Made by a program: the position numbers and the translations under genes. A DNA stretch of 64,000 nt from positions 1,429,980 to 1,493,979 of the forward strand of contig JACDOX010000023.1 of assembly GCA_014549065.1 (NCBI GenBank). The letters run 5' to 3'. Shown piece by piece: positions 11,955 to 23,583 of the stretch. The stretch's first letter is position 1. Each line of letters begins with the position of its first letter. The notes under the pieces were generated by a model that saw nothing but the letters and a program-made list of their open reading frames with translations, made no database searches and was not told the DNA's origin. Source of the DNA: Cardinalis cardinalis. Taxonomy: Eukaryota > Chordata > Aves > Passeriformes > Cardinalidae.

Positions 11955-14900
11955 TCACAATATTTTCAGGTGTTTTCCCAGAAACTGATCTTGCTTGTAT
12001 TACCTTGCAGAAATTAAAAAGACACAACTCTGGAAAGTAGACAAAGTCTTCATGAAAGTTCTCTGCACTTTCTTTGAATGATGAAATACTTTGGTTTTTT
12101 TGAAGCTTGTTAGGAAAACCCCTTCCCAAGGACTTAATAAAACTTTGTAATCTTCAGTCTGAGTAATGACAGATAGAAAGCAAAAACACTTTAATGACCA
12201 GGAGGTCATCAAAGTTACTTNTCCAAATAAAGATCAATTGGATGAGCTCTGTTACATGGAATAAGTGATAAAAATAAGGTGCTCAGTCCTAGTGCTTTGA
12301 ACAAGTTAAGTTATGCCTTCTTCCCCCTGCAGCATCACATAGTAGCTTCCTCTTCCAAAGTGTTGTGTTCTGGTTTTGTGCAGNATGAGTTTCATAGGCC
12401 ATTCTCTCTCAGTGGTAGGAAGGGAATTTTTTGTGAAACTTATGTTTGCTTCATAGGAGTCAAAGTTGTGCACAAAATTTCAGTCTGCTTTGTGAGGCAG
12501 TGGCAACAGCTTAAAGTGTAAGTAGTATATTTATAGTGGATTGTAGTGATGCTGAGTAAGTGTGTCCAGAGAAAAGAATTTCCCCAATTTGGGACATATT
12601 TCTGGGACTCCCAAGAATTGTAAAAACATAGTAATAATTTTCTATTCGTGTACAACCTAGCATTGAAATACAGGAAAAGAGCAGAAGGAGTCAAGGTGGA
12701 GTGAGAGAGTTTGGTGGTTATGTCTGGTTTGACAGATAGCACATGTTCTCATAAGCCTAGTTTCTAAACCAAAGGCAACTTTGGATAAACAACAAATGAN
12801 ATCTAAATTTTCATTAATCTTGCTCATTATTTCGCTATTATTTCATTATTTCTCACAGTCTCTATTTCTGTGCCTCTCTTGCAACTACCTTTGCATGATC
12901 CTCTAAAATATGTCTATTGTCTTATTTTCAAGGTCTCTTTCTGACAGAAATGCCCTGAAGAAGTGAGTCAGTAAAATATTTACCAAAACTTGTCTAAATG
13001 CCAACCATCTCATGGTGGGTAAATACTGATGTAAGTCAGTGTNACTTATGATAACTTGATTTATTTCATTATTTCCAACTTTTTCTCAACATTTTATTAC
13101 AGTTCATTTGGAAACAGATTACACAACCTTTCTAACAAGCTTGTCATGTGAATTTCCAGCACAATCAATAATTAATGATGGTGATATCTGTAGCAAAGCT
13201 TTCAAATTCTTTAGTATTTTCTGATCATATTTAGTANTAAATTTTTTGGTTGGTGTTTCCTGCAAGTGAGATGCTGCAATTTCTTGCATTTACTATTACA
13301 TGTTGCAAGTCACACAAAGCTTGAGTCTGTTCACTAGCAAATAATATTGTCACCAGGGTTGTTCTTCTTCATTATTCCAGTTTCTGGAAAGGATGGGCCT
13401 TCCTGTGTGGCTTTGAACCTCTTAAATCAGTTTTGTTATTTTTGTTGAAGACTCCTCCTGGAAATCTTTCTGTTTGTTCTCCTGCCTTGGGTAGTGGGGT
13501 TGTTAAAACTGGGGTGCAGCTGTGCATATGTACAAGTGGGAAAAAATATTTCATTTTGAACACAGCTAAATCCCTTCAAAGATTGCTGCTTCTCTGCTGA
13601 GCCTATGTGAAATGTGAGCAGCAGGCTTTCCCCAAAAGTGGGTAGGACTCCCAGGTTAGTGCTAATGAGATTGTGGCAGCGTGGGGCCACACTCAGAGCA
13701 TGCTCTGTGCAGGCTCTGGCCATGTCCAGCGTGAGCAGCTCCTTTTCTTGCTCTGGAAGGTGGGGTGGTTCAGGGGAAGAAGGACCGATCAAGGAGAGAA
13801 CAGGAGGAGCTGAGCAGCNCATGACAGAACTGAACTTGGTGCTGTAACAGAAATGTGAACCAGAAGAATCTCCTAAACACTGCCAATGTTGGCTATGTGG
13901 GTGGGAGCTCAGGTGCAGGGGCAGTGTCCATTCTCCACGAGGGACTGACATACAATAAAACAAAGTTAAAACAGAAAGGGAAGTATAACTTGCCCAGTGA
14001 AGTGCTAAAGGGACTCTGCAAGTGAGGAGTTGGGTGGGCAAAGATGACCAGGATGAAAAATTGATTAGGGTCATATTGGGATGCTAGTAAAGCAGAATGT
14101 TGTGTAGAAAATGAATGCTATGAAAAACACTTGAAAGAGTACAGTTTTAATAACAGAATACAAATGCATTATGTTTAGCAGATGCCTGCTAGAGTATTCA
14201 CTTCCAAGATTTGCCCCCAACATAAAATCTGAGAAGAGATAAAAAAATGCTGCCAGTAAATGTTCTTTTTGGCAAAATAAGACTAATANTGATTTATTTA
14301 TCTCTAATGTAGTGTCCAAGATGTATTTGGTTTGTGAAAGATCTGAGACAAAATAATTAATCCTGCTGTGGAGCCGAAGAGACCTAAATCCATTTGCTTC
14401 TGACCTTTTCTCCCTCCTCAGAGTGCATTTAACACAGGCTTTGACCAAATCCTATTCGTCTTGCTGGGATGACTTCTGTTGCCTTCAGTCAGGTTTCTCT
14501 AGGAATGAACCTTATCATATTCTCTCATAACATTTAATGTCAGGTTTTAAGTCCAGCTCCAGTAGCATGGCTTCAAAAATGACAGGAATCAAGTCCTTAC
14601 ACACCAATTTTTAAATATTCAGGTATTAATATTGAATTTTGACCATTGTTTCTAGTCTCTCATATCACCTATGGGAATGCCAAGTAACTTTATGCTACAA
14701 CTGCAAATGCTGTAGTTTGCTTCTAATGGTTCTTCAAGACTGTGAAATGATTTATTAAGAAAGGATCTGTATCNAAGAGATTACAGATCAGAAGTACTCT
14801 GATTAAAATATTTGGCAGTCCATGTTTGTTTCAAGATATGTTAAGAGACTAAAAGAATGATCTAGAAAAAAAAGAAGTTACTGTAATGAGTAAAATATGT

Positions 14901-15160
14901 GTCTTCTTAAGTGTGTCTAAGGACTTTTTCTAAATTATACATTTCACCTCTTCAAAGAATTAAGGAATTACATAAACAACTGCATATTTTCCCTTGCAGA
15001 AAATTCTACTGTACTGCCAAATGAATTCCAGATAAATCCTTCCTGTTTTTCTGTCTCATTGTGTATCAAGGTGTTAGCTAGCATGCTATCCAGATCATTA
15101 CTTCAACCAGGTTGTTTATTTTCTGGGTAGATAACACCTTAGAGACACGTCATGAAATTG
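11955..15160. other. Unique non-coding sequence, no gene seen
   Basis: This interval holds the longest open frame of the window, 212 codons on the - strand at 13436-14074. Its translation is low in recognisable motifs, contains an N and looks like chance in a GC-moderate patch. Everything else is AT-rich and unremarkable, with no repeat family I recognise. Confidence 0.5.
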
Positions 15161-15231
15161 AAACATTAGCAAAACCTCATAACCTAGATGTAAGTAATTT
15201 ACATCTAGGTTATGAGGTTTTGCTAATGTTT
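15161..15231. repeat. Perfect inverted repeat, 33-bp arms and 5-base loop
   Basis: The left arm (15161-15193, beginning AAACATTAGCAAAACC) is exactly reverse-complementary to the right arm (15199-15231, ending GGTTTTGCTAATGTTT). The spacer between them is GTAAT. A transcript of either strand would fold into an uninterrupted 33-bp duplex. The 11-base word TTTTGCTAATG from the right arm recurs just outside it at 15241-15251. That outer copy is bracketed by its own small hairpin, GACCAT / ATGGTC. Perfect arms imply a recent origin or strong constraint. A fold-back template-switch event during replication is the simplest explanation. A pre-microRNA is less likely, since those usually carry mismatches and larger loops. 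Confidence 0.95.
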
Positions 15232-16779
15232 TTTGACCATTTTTGCTAATGGTCTTTGAAAAATTATTGAAGTTGCCCCTGACCTAGTATGTATCATTTT
15301 TTCAGGTCTCACAGATCCACCTATATTTAGCTGTCATGAAGGCCACCTAAATTTGTAAAGGGCTCTGAGTTATCTCAAGGTATTTACACAAGTGTACCTA
15401 AACATGTGTTGCCTAGATTCAATACAACAAACTTTGGAGCATGTGGTCACACTTTAAAAGACTTCTGCAGTTCATCAAGAAGCCAAAGCTTTGACCATTT
15501 GTCCTCAGGTGACTGGTTGGGTAATATTTGTACACCTCTCCAGAAAAACAATAGGTTTGTATAGAGAATTGTGTAAATATTAGGTATTATGGTTATTATT
15601 TGTCTTTTTGCCACTGACATAACCTGTTTAATTGTTGAACATATTTATTGGTCACTAAATCTGTACTTCCATGGTCCACTCCTCTGCTTTCTGCAGACTT
15701 ACATTTCCTGTGAAGGAGGAACTCTGTGCTGTCCCTGTGGAATGGGAAGGACTTGGATGCTTCACTAACATTTCTCCCTTCACCCCTCATGAGCAGGTGG
15801 GCTGACCTGTGCTAGAGAGGGCTGTGTTTGGCCTGCAGGAAGGGTCCTTGCAGCCATCCCATACCATGCAGGCTCCCCATGCTGTGCCCTTGTGCAGCGG
15901 GCTCGTGGAACAAACTGCACGTGGGTGCATGGGGGCACTGGGTTTTCTAAGGGGAACCTTCNGGGAGGAAGCTTTGGTCGATCCATCTTCTCTCTAAGGT
16001 GCTCCATACAGCAAAACCAGAACTAATCTGGGCATCCANCATGCCTGGAGAAGACTCTGCCATGTCATGCAGGACACAAAACTGGGTTTTCTTCAGGCTT
16101 GCAGCAAGGCTGGGACAGTGCAGGGCTTTGCAGGCTGTCTGCCCCTGCTGGCTGAGGGGTGGGGGTGTTTGCTGGCCAGCATTCCTCCAGCCCATCTGCT
16201 GGTGGCTCCAGGGAGTGACAGTCCTGCCAGTGCCCCCACACCCTCATGCTGCCCTGGGCTGGCTTCCTCAAGGAGGCCATTGGGCCTGCCTACCAAAATG
16301 AGGCATTTCTCAATGTCCATCTCAGCAGATCTTGGTTTAATTTGGGTGGCAAGTGTTTACAGATTGAACCCTCTACTTAATAATGCTTCTGTGACAGCTG
16401 TTTTGTCCAGCTTTCATCATGATGTAAATGTTTTTAACCAAGGAGCCTTGGATACCTACTAACATGGTACACTTTCTCATGTGTTTGCCAGTTTGCTTTT
16501 TATTTCTCTAGGAAACGAGCTGAATTCATAATGTATAGTTTTTGCCCAAGAAACTAGCTGAATTCAAAAAATATATCTTTTTTTCTCTCTAGTTCTGTTT
16601 CAGGGTAATGTTTAATCCACTATTTGAAGCAGGTTTTTCATTCTCTTCTCTGTAATAAATTACTAAACTGAAAGAAATGGAACTAAGATCCTGTAGCTTA
16701 AATTCGCTGAGCTTTTGTTTTGAGGTTGAACAGTGAATCTTAGAAAGCTTGTTTTTCATTTGTCCTGAAACCTTGCCCC
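15232..16779. other. Unique sequence, GC-richer in its second half
   Basis: The first part is AT-rich. From about 15790 to 16300 the composition becomes clearly GC-richer, which leaves several overlapping short open frames on both strands. None has a recognisable protein. No CR1 phrase or LTR end is visible in the GC-rich part. Confidence 0.5.
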
Positions 16780-17060
16780 TCCTGCCGCCTCCTTTTCATG
16801 CCAATAAAAGGTAACCAGAGACAGCTGGGGGCTCTCTTTCTGCCTCCCCTGAATGGGAGTGTCTCCTGAATGCCTCTTTCATGTACCTGCACAAACCCTG
16901 CTCTGCTGAACCGCCNTGGCCGAGGTTCTCAGAGGCTGGATGGGCTTTCATTGCCTGCATTTCTGGTCTGAAGCAGACTGAGAGAAATGAGTGTTAAGTA
17001 AACGCAGCGGCAGCCCTGCCAACGTCAGCATTCCAGCCTGCAGCGCTGCGCCGGACCAGG
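16780..17060 (+). promoter_or_regulatory. Promoter-like or enhancer-like GC-richer segment
   Basis: A C-rich run (about 16773-16792) is followed by GCCAAT (16800-16805) overlapping an ATAAAAGG TATA-like word (16803-16810). About 200 bp further there is a local CpG group at about 17000-17055 that includes AACGTCAGC, a half cyclic-AMP response element on the other strand. The order of GC box, CCAAT and TATA-like word on the + strand resembles a core promoter. CCAAT and TATA overlap, however, and no exon or splice donor can be tied to it. It may equally be a distal element or coincidence. Confidence 0.25.
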
Positions 17061-20000
17061 ACACTGCCAGCACAGGCTTCTACACATCCAGCTGTCAGGG
17101 GGCTGTTTCATTTGCTAGCAGTTGTAAAGAAGAGGGATGCATGGCAAAGCAAAGACTGGCAAATCTAGTTTTTATGAGGCTGTTTATTTTTTCTATAACA
17201 AGTGTGTGGTGCCTTATGGATGTTGAATGGCAATTTAATACAGTGATAAAGTAAAATCGTAAACTTACCAGGTCTGTTTTCAGCTGCCTTTGTTCTGCAC
17301 CTCTAAGCATCTGCAGAAAACATGTTCAACAGCACTCAGACACTTCTGTGAATTTATATATGATCTTATTCAGCACCTTCTTCAGAGCACTGATCACCTC
17401 ACTGCAGATGATTGAAGTTAATAGAAAATGAAGGTGTCTATCTGTCTTTCCATAGCAGGCCTTTTGTGTGTGAAGTCAGTACACGTAAGCTTTTAAGTGA
17501 AAGCAGAGGTTTATTTTCAGCTTTATCTGAAGAGCATTTTACAAATCCTATGCTGCAGTTTAGAGATCAAGATTTAGGAAACACGGATATTTGACAACAG
17601 AAGGGTGTGTATCTGGTGATTTTAGCAGTTGGAGCAAATTTCAAACACCCTAACATCCAGTTAACAGTGCAGTTTACACATGGAAGGATTGTGCATTCAT
17701 AACTTCCTAACAACAATGTCAGGGTATTGTCTGTTGTAGCAGGCAAAAGAACCTGCACTGGATGAATTAGGCCTTTGTTTGCACAAACACCTAGGCATTG
17801 TGTAGGCAGGAAAATTTTCCCCCTTCTACCAAAATAACCTTATTCCTTTACCACACGTAGGCACTCATATCAATTCAAGACCTTCCCAAGTAAAGACAGT
17901 TTTATTCAGGAGTGAGTATGTGTGTTCAAGTAGTTATATCTTTCAATAAATATAGTATGGCTTACGGAGATCCTTCCATTTTACTTTCTTCCAGTTGTTG
18001 CCTCATAACCTAGAGAGGTTGCTCCTGTCCCAGCTGCTTGTTCAAGGTCTTTTGCTGGGTGATGCTACTCCCATTGCTCTGTCATGTAGCTGAGGCACTG
18101 CCCTTCCTCTTTCCCTTCCCCTGAGCCAGTGGCTGTAGCTGCAATGGAGGCATCTTGAGACATGCCAGGATTACCTGGTGAGGGTACGTAGCATGGATGT
18201 ACTAATGATGACCAGAGTAGTGCAGTGGTGATCTTAGTGTTGACTTCTCAGCCTAGTATCTGTTATGTTAGGAAGAAAATGACAGGTGAAAAGGATTGTT
18301 GGAGTAGATGTAACTGTAGAAGTATTAATGCAGTGCAGATCTTGCTCTGCAGCCATCCTGTGTCACCCATGACCTGTGGCAGACACAATGGGCAGCGCAC
18401 AGAGCTGNCCTGCTGGTTGAGCACAGACAGGAGGTGTGTGGCAAACAGCCCCACCAAACCCCCAACAGCCAGGCATCTCCATCATGCCCTGCAGCACCAN
18501 GACTCCTGTGAATCCTCATGTCAGCACTACTCTGGATGCTCAGGAACATAAGCTAGAGTAGAGTAGCTTGCCCGAATAATGTTCAGCGTGAGTTCTCAGA
18601 GCATCTGAAGTGATGTTTGCAAAAATGCGTGTGTAGAGATNCCAGTCTTCAATGCTGGTCCCAGAGAAAAATTCACATGTAGNCTTCTGACTGACCACAG
18701 ATGAAGAATGCAACAGCTTATTGGAAATGGAATGTAAAATATCTTCAGAGGGGCAGCTTCTGTATACTCAAACCAGGGCTAATACATCTTGGATTTAAGG
18801 TAATGGCAACTATAACTTTCTGAAAATGAAGACCCTTTTCCTCTTTCCCCTTTTTTATTCTTGCAAGTATTTGCTACCCCATCATTAGGATGTCTTTTTT
18901 GTTCTTTTACTCCTGATCGATGGTGCAGTGCTATTTGTTTAGTCATTATTTTTATCTTTGTATGTAGCTGTTTGTCTGTTTATTGAAACGAACTGCCATC
19001 CGAGCACCCTGATCAAAGCAAAAAGCATGAAATCCCACGTGTTGCACTTTTGAGAGCAGCAACAATGAAGCTAACCTTTCACCCTTGACTTTCTTTTAAC
19101 CCTAATTTTGAAAGACAGTAGCAAACAATTCAGCTAACTTCTTAAGTAAAAGAATATTCAAATTAGCTCGATTGTAATGCAGTGCTCTTTTCAAGTGAAT
19201 GGAAGGTCTGGGAGTAATGCATACAAACACAGAGGCTGGGTAAGTTCATTACTTTGGAGTTTCTGGTGTAGTAATAGCAGTGAAATGGTTAAAAGGCTGA
19301 CTTTAAAGTGGTCACAATTAGGCTTCAAAGTTAACACCCCACCCCACTGAGATGAATGGGAGCAGTTGACATTTCTTAGTGCTATTGTTTCAGCCTGGCT
19401 TGCTATAGCTTCTAAAATAAGAAAACAGTACATCTGTTTACATTCTGCTTCCGCAAACCCAGATGGGCTAGAAACTTCATTGTTTTTTAAGTGGAAGCTT
19501 GGATTCTGGAGAATACAGCAATATCCACAGGGTATCTGTAGGAAGAAGAGCTGAAAGCCGCCTTAATCACAGACATCTCCCCCTTCTCTATAAACTTCCA
19601 TTGTCCCAGGACAAATCTGTAAACCACAGGGGGAAAAATAAAGTAATATATATTTGAAGTTCTTTTTACTTACGACATGACATGACCACAATAACTTCTC
19701 ATCAAGTCCCTAGCATGCAAATTTTCTTAAGTGGATGTGGTGTTTTGAACTTTTTTCTCTTTTAGTAGTTTGTAGAAGGTAAACGTCCTGATTTTACTGA
19801 ATGTGGTAGCTTCTCTTAAGCCTCTCCTAACAGAAAATTCTTCTGTCTCTAGAGAAGCCAGAGTTTCACCCAGGAGGGTTTGAGACCAGGTGTCACTTTG
19901 TGTTCGTATGGGTAGAATCCTTTAATTTACTTCTGAGGCTGTTACAAGAAGTAAGATTTTTGAGAGGAATGTTTTGCGTTTTTCTGATACTTTCATATGG

Positions 20001-23000
20001 GCAGCCNCATTAACTGGGGTAAGATCCTAGGAGCTGGAGTGGGTTAATAAAGGTGCAAATGGGGCCAGAATTGGGAGCAGATGGTCTCTATTACCCCATG
20101 CCTCAGTTCATGTAGGGAGTACACAGTGTCCCCTCAGACTTTCGTTGAGGGGTCTGCACAGTGGCAAAGTGCCCTCGGTAGCAGCCAGAGCCCTGTGAGA
20201 GCTCCTCTGATAAAAGAGACCCATTAGATATGCTCAGGCTGTAGATGGAAACCAGCTGGGAATCTGTNGGAAAGATTTTCCTCATTGTGCTTTCATCTGG
20301 GTGGAAAGTTTGTGGCTTGTTTTGCATATATATGTATTTTGGGCTTCCTTGCTCTGACTTTGTGAGTCCTAGAGCCTGCCAGTGATAAGAGCTCTCATGC
20401 ATAGAGGCTCCTTTTGTATCCTGGCACTCGGAGATCCTGCCTTCCTTTTGCCCATGGACAACACAGCTTGTGTTTTGGAAGTGCCCTTGTGGGCTCTCCC
20501 AAATGGTGTCTACCAGATTTCAGCCCTGGGTGNGCTGGATGGTGAAGGCAGGCGTTCAGTCTGGGGTTTGGGCTCGTGACACTTGTTTCCTGCCCAACTT
20601 GAAGATGCATTCTTGTCTGACTANAAAATACAGTGGCCCTGAGCCTTGACAGGCCTCCAGGTTGTCTGAGACGACTGTGGGCATTTTGAGAGTGCAAACT
20701 GTTTCCTCTCTTGTTGTTCTTCTCAGGTCCTGTGTTATGTGGAACTGTGCAGCAATCTGATCTGGATGGAGAAAATACCTCAGAAAACCCAAGAGGAATA
20801 TTTGCTTTGAAAGTTTCTCTCATGAGATTGTTTTATCTTTCTAATTNAAAAAAAATGCTTTAAAAATAAAATAATGATAAATCATGCTGGGAAAACCAAT
20901 TCCAATGTGATAAAACTCCTACAGTGTGAAGCANGAACCACTCAATTCAACGGCAAGGAGAAGGCATGTTATTTAATCAAACAGGGGGTCAGAGAACATA
21001 ATCAAATATGCATTTTTAATATTTGTTTCCATTTTTTCTAGTCCATTTCTGACTGGATTTCTTTGATATTACTCAGATTTAGGTTACATCTTGTGCATCT
21101 TGTGGAAGAAAATAGGTGTCCTAATAGAGCCTTTGACTATAGTTAAAATGACTTCAGCAAGGCTACACTAGGTCAGTGGCAGAGCTTGGAAAAGAAGTTG
21201 GGTGATGTTTTGCCCAGTTCTTTATATTTTAATTAGCAAACTGGCCTACCTCCCTGAATTACATTGGCATTGTGATACCTAAATGTTCAGAATCCTAAGC
21301 TTTATATACTAACCCTAACACAGAGAATTTCTCGACTAGACTTTAAGAAAATATTGCTATAGCTTCTTTGCCAGTTGTGCCTCAGCCTGCTTTTTACATA
21401 GTACTCAAGGATGATCTTGAAAACAGAATTATCTTTTAGGTAATATAAAATACCAGAGATTAAAAGGNACAGTTCTGGATAAGGCAGGAATTTGCCAGCA
21501 GGATGATGTTCTAAAACAACTTTTGAAAAATTAACATGCTATGAAAATAAATTATTTTTTAACATTGTGCTCTTTTATTTTTCTTTTAGAAAAGAAAATG
21601 AAGCCTTCTGTTATAGGACTGTTTCAAGTAAATTGTGAGTTTCCCTTTTGTGGTGTATTTCTCTAGTCAATTTATTATTTGCATGCCTATTGCTCCCAGT
21701 CTCTGGTCTGGGCTTGCTTGCCAACTGGTATTTGCCACTAAGACTCAGAATCATAGTTTTCTTTGAGGAGCTTGGTACATTGTGGCAATTATTGTCCCAT
21801 AGAAGAGGATGAAGGATGCAGATGGTCACTCCTGTGGGGTCTCATGAAAAATGCAACAGGGAAGGAGCCCAGCAAATTGAAACAATATTTTTCAATTAAT
21901 GACTACTAAAAATTTCAATGTCTTCCCAAAATAACCCTGAAGTTTTATTTCTTATTGAAAATTCTCTTTAAAAATCCCAACAAAACAAAACAGCTGATAT
22001 TTACTTAATCATCCCAAGTTAGGGAAAAAAATGTTGAATAAAAAAGCTTTTTATAGGATTAAATTTCCATACTTTTTTCAGCTCTAATTATGATAAGGTT
22101 CTACAAGAATTAATTTTATTCTTTCTTTGTCTCATCCTTTTTCCATCCCAGACAATGAAAATAGTTTAATCTAGCAGTTTTTACATTGTGGTCTGTGCAC
22201 CAGAGCTGGCTTCCAAAACTTTTATTTCAGTGGTTTTATTGTTCAAGAACTGATGCTTCTGATTACTTCTCTCCATTTTGGTTTTGTGAATGAGTATGCT
22301 TAGATAAAAGAATAATACTAATCAAGTATATACCTTTTGTACAGCTTTNTGTTATCATTAAATAAGAATGATACCAGAACTGCGGAGGTAACAACTCTTC
22401 TGAAAGGCTGAGTCAACAGGAAAAAGAACAGTGAGCAATGAATAAAAGAAATCTGGGATGCCTTCACTTCAGATATTCAGTAAGGAAGAGGAAACAGCAC
22501 AGGTAAAACATAACATGGAGTGTTGCTCTTTCTGCACATAGTTTAAACTTTATGGTATAAGAACTGTACCTCAGGCTGCTTTTCAAGGAAGGGAGAACTT
22601 GGGGTTTCATGGCAGGGACTAGCAAACCAAATAGCACCAATTACAATTTAAATAGATAAGTGAAAGCTGCATGATCTAAGTTGTTGTGTCANACTGTTTT
22701 TTGTTTCCATGATGCCTTTTATAGTTTTATTGTTCTAGTGCTTCATACTTGTGTAGTTTGAAGGCTGCTGTGTACGTGATTAGATTCACTCCCTACTGGG
22801 ATATAGGCCAAGATATTCAAAGTGATTGTTTATTTTGAGCACCTCCATTTTTTAAGGGTCCAAACCAGAGAAGTTTCGGAGTAGGGAACCTCAGTTGTTT
22901 GTGTGGTTTGTCAACATGACATGGAAAGACAAAAGAAGAAAACATGGGTGTGAACAAAATCCTAGTTCATTTTTCATTGCATTGGTGTTGATATTTGGTT

Positions 23001-23234
23001 TTCTGAATGAAGGTGACAAGATTTGAGTACTACTGTCCTGGAAACTGGAATATATACCTGGCCATGATCCAGGCTAAAGGAAGTAAAGCTGAGTGGTGAC
23101 ATTACCCTGTCTCTCCATTTCTCTTCCCTAACCTTGATGCCTTAAGTTTAGCTTTTATATTTCTCAGATTCTGTGCTGCCTAGGTGTGTAGCTCTGAGCT
23201 TCACTTTAGGTGTCAGTAGCTCTCTTCACAGGGT
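17061..23234. other. Long unique non-coding stretch, no gene seen
   Basis: No open frame longer than about 140 codons occurs, and none looks like protein. A segment at 18985-19045 is richer in CpG than its surroundings. It carries a TCF/LEF-type GATCAAAG (19011-19018) and a CACGTG E-box (19036-19041) and may be a conserved element. The remainder is AT-rich with short homopolymer runs only. Confidence 0.5.
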
Positions 23235-23286
23235 AGTTAGACAAAACAATCCCTTTCCAACTTGATACCAACCATTATGTGTTTCA
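23235..23286 (+). mobile_element. Possible decayed CR1 3' tail
   Basis: The words GTTAGAC, ATCCCTTTCCAACTTGATACC and AACCATTATGTGTTTC follow the order of the CR1 terminus (a 'gatgatcccttccaacctgataccattctatgattc' type of ending), with several changes. Only about 50 bases are recognisable, so this is tentative. It abuts the LTR that follows, which may have inserted into or beside it. Confidence 0.4.
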
Positions 23287-23583
23287 GGTCCAAAAGTATA
23301 AACAATGAAGAACTGAGGGGAGCAAAGGAGGATGGGACTCCATAACCTGGAGCTGTAATTGGACAATTAACCCCGATATGGAAATGTACCCAGACTTACA
23401 AAAGTGTGAAACCTTGTGACTGGTTGTCCATTTTGTGGCCCTTTCGGGTCCATCTTGGGTGTAGTCCTGGCCAGGCTCTTGTGCTGTCCAAGGTGTATCA
23501 TTTTAAGACCTTTTAATAGATGCCTACTTTATTATCTTACCTCTGTCTAGTCTCTGTTTCAGGTTCAGCCTCTCAAGGCNTCA
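23287..23583 (+). mobile_element. Solo LTR of an endogenous retrovirus (approximate 5' end)
   Basis: The segment has the texture of a songbird ERV LTR that I recognise from memory. It holds TGGTTGTCCATTTTGTGGCC (23421-23440), TCCATCTTGGGTGTAGTCCT, GCCAGGCTCTTGTGCTGTCC, then TTTTAAGACC with a degenerate AATAGA poly-A signal (23515-23520), and a U5-like end CTCTGTCTAGTCTCTG ... TCTCAAGGCNTCA at 23583. The 3' end in CA is clear. The 5' end is uncertain because I cannot find a matching TG and target-site duplication. No primer-binding site follows, so this is a lone LTR left by recombination and has no coding capacity. Confidence 0.6.

Noticed and set aside
13436..14074. Longest open frame, 212 codons on the - strand
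   Set aside because: It has no recognisable domain, contains an ambiguous base, and a frame this long is not surprising among thousands of candidate frames in 64 kb.
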